From contig JAEWEG010000070.1 in NCBI GenBank assembly GCA_023389575.1, forward strand, positions 1-24,037: 24,037 bases of DNA. The letters are read 5' to 3'. The position numbers and the translations under genes are program-made. Position 1 is the stretch's first letter; every line of letters begins with the position of its first letter. Shown here in pieces: positions 23,115 to 24,037 of the stretch. The DNA comes from Chloroflexota bacterium (lineage in GTDB: Bacteria > Chloroflexota > Chloroflexia > Thermomicrobiales > UBA6265). Under the pieces are notes generated by a model, which was given only the letters and a program-made list of their open reading frames with translations, did no database searches and had not been told where the DNA came from.

Positions 23115-23130
23115 TGTGTTCTGGGGCACA
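23115..23130. promoter_or_regulatory. Crp-type operator TGTG-N8-CACA, site B2
   Basis: TGTGTTCTGGGGCACA, 23 bp centre to centre from site B1, about two helical turns, so two dimers could bind on one face. No equivalent second site is seen by copy A. Confidence 0.6.
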
Positions 23131-23242
23131 CCGGCACGCCCACCGGAGCCATATCCTCGAAAGTCCACCGGGAGATTGCTCCAGGCATGGCGCTTTGGAC
23201 TGCGCTGGTTTCGCGCCGCTAGTCACGAAACAGGGGGATGTC

Positions 23243-24004
23243 ATGAGCCAGGTACGATCGCGGGTCCTGCTACTGATGGCGTTGGTAATGGTTCCGTTCC
23301 TCGGTCTGGTCGGGACCGCGTCAACACAGGACTCGTCGGATGGGGTGACTATTTACGGACCCGATGAGATGGTCGGCGGCGCCAGCCTGGCCGAATGGCA
23401 CGCCCGGAACTGGCAGTGGGCCATCAGCATGCCGGAAGACGCCAATCCGAACTTCGACCCCACCGGCGAAAAGTGCGGCTACGGTCAGTTCGGACCGGTG
23501 TTCTTCCTCCCAGCCCAGTATGTGGAGTCGGATCCGGAAGCCGCGCCGGAGAGTTATCACTGCGTCGTGCCCGAGGGTGTCGCGCTCTATGTGACCGTTG
23601 GCGGTGCTGGTTGCACCACCGTCGAGCCCCCACCGTACTTCGGACGGGACGAAGCGGAACTCACCGCCTGCGCCATGGAAATGGCCGATACCATCACGGA
23701 CATGGAGGCCAGCATCAACGGGCAGCCGGTGGCCGACCTGGAGCAGTACCGCACGGTCACGCCGCTCTTCCCGATGCTGTTCGGACAGGACAACTTCTAC
23801 GGCGTCGAACCTGGCGTCGCCCTTTCCGTCTCCGACGGCTACGCCTTCATCATCGCCCCGCCGCCGCCCGGCGACTACGAGATCACGGTGTCCGTCACCT
23901 TCGAAGGCGACGAGGCTGTCTATGCCACCACGATGAGCTTCTCGGTCGTATCGCCCCAGGTGGTCGAGCCGGAGGCCAGCCCGGTCGCCTCACCGGTCGC
24001 CTGA
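23243..24004 (+). CDS. exported four-cysteine-core protein, copy B, uncharacterised family
   Basis: A 253-residue paralogue of the 21219-22046 protein, aligning without gaps through about residue 237. The signal peptide (SQVRSRVLLLMALVMVPFLG), the four core cysteines at 78, 107, 124 and 143, PPPYFGRDEAEL and FIIAPPPPGDYEIT are shared. It ends in a plain EASPVASPVA tail, without the extra cysteine-bearing extension of copy A. ATG 23243 is set by AGGGGG just upstream and by the signal peptide. Location should be extracellular or surface-attached. It is transcribed divergently from crp copy B with two Crp-type operators between them. Function unknown; the immunoglobulin-like C-terminal part (GDYEITVSVTFEGDEAVY) suggests binding rather than catalysis (inference). 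Confidence 0.8.
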   Translation: MSQVRSRVLLLMALVMVPFLGLVGTASTQDSSDGVTIYGPDEMVGGASLAEWHARNWQWAISMPEDANPNFDPTGEKCGYGQFGPVFFLPAQYVESDPEAAPESYHCVVPEGVALYVTVGGAGCTTVEPPPYFGRDEAELTACAMEMADTITDMEASINGQPVADLEQYRTVTPLFPMLFGQDNFYGVEPGVALSVSDGYAFIIAPPPPGDYEITVSVTFEGDEAVYATTMSFSVVSPQVVEPEASPVASPVA

Positions 24005-24037
24005 TCGATCAACGGACACCCAGCGCACGGGTGGGCA

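Larger units (their letters stand above)
22836..23242. other. 407-nt divergent spacer between crp-like copy B and exported-protein copy B
   Basis: No gene is seen. An in-frame extension of the rightward gene reaches 22919 but precedes a clear signal peptide and looks non-coding. Besides the promoter block and operators listed separately, it holds a perfect palindrome TGCCATGGCA (23021-23030) and a small hairpin TTCCAT-tggg-ATGGAA (23000-23015). If the minus-strand -10 near 23080 is used, these would lie in a leader of about 235 nt for crp copy B. Confidence 0.6.

Noticed and set aside
22919..23242. N-terminal extension of exported-protein copy B
   Set aside because: It precedes a clear signal peptide, covers the promoter block and operators, and has no counterpart in copy A.

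Overview
The window is high-GC bacterial DNA, densely packed with short spacers and apparently chromosomal; I saw no rRNA, tRNA, IS element, CRISPR array or phage genes. Three secreted proteins carry Ala/Pro/Val-rich tails of the ATPVATPAA / SPVASPVA kind, and there is a long cyclase-ATPase-TPR regulator. I associate this mix with Chloroflexota of the Thermomicrobiales/Sphaerobacter type. That assignment is recalled from general pattern, not computed.

Left part (1-5,700): a leftward pair (truncated alpha/beta hydrolase, Fe-S type uracil-DNA glycosylase homologue) is divergent from a queuosine-precursor transporter (yhhQ type). About 1.2 kb follows without a convincing gene; it is less GC-rich than its surroundings and ends in a cluster of CATNAATCCA-like elements. 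These sit upstream of a rightward two-gene operon: a class-V PLP enzyme and an M20 amidohydrolase.

Middle (5,700-11,330): a TetR regulator with a 16-bp operator over its own promoter, and a second near-identical operator before a small membrane protein/DUF4188 pair. A rightward overlapping trio follows: a beta-lactamase-fold serine hydrolase with a lysine-rich tail, NAD(P)H-hydrate epimerase, and a monoglyceride-lipase-like hydrolase. Then comes an exported cupin with a clear terminator.

Saccharide block (11,349-17,366, leftward): GH78 alpha-L-rhamnosidase-like enzyme, sugar-phosphate isomerase/epimerase-type TIM barrel, VOC protein and formylglycine-type sulfatase. Together they look like a small pathway for a decorated, possibly sulfated, rhamnose-containing glycan.

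Right part (17,679-24,004), the most interesting region: a class III nucleotide cyclase fused to a STAND ATPase and a TPR-like tail overlaps by 8 nt a Crp/Fnr regulator. A second Crp/Fnr paralogue with the same recognition helix lies nearby. Two closely related copies of an exported four-cysteine protein lie to the right of the cyclase and of the second regulator, each divergent from it. Both shared promoter regions carry the same block, GAAGC-S-GAGTATAGGCGA, followed by one or two perfect TGTG-N8-CACA palindromes, which is Crp-site geometry. I infer a compact signalling module in which the cyclase makes a cyclic nucleotide, the Crp paralogues read it, and the exported proteins and the regulators themselves are the outputs.
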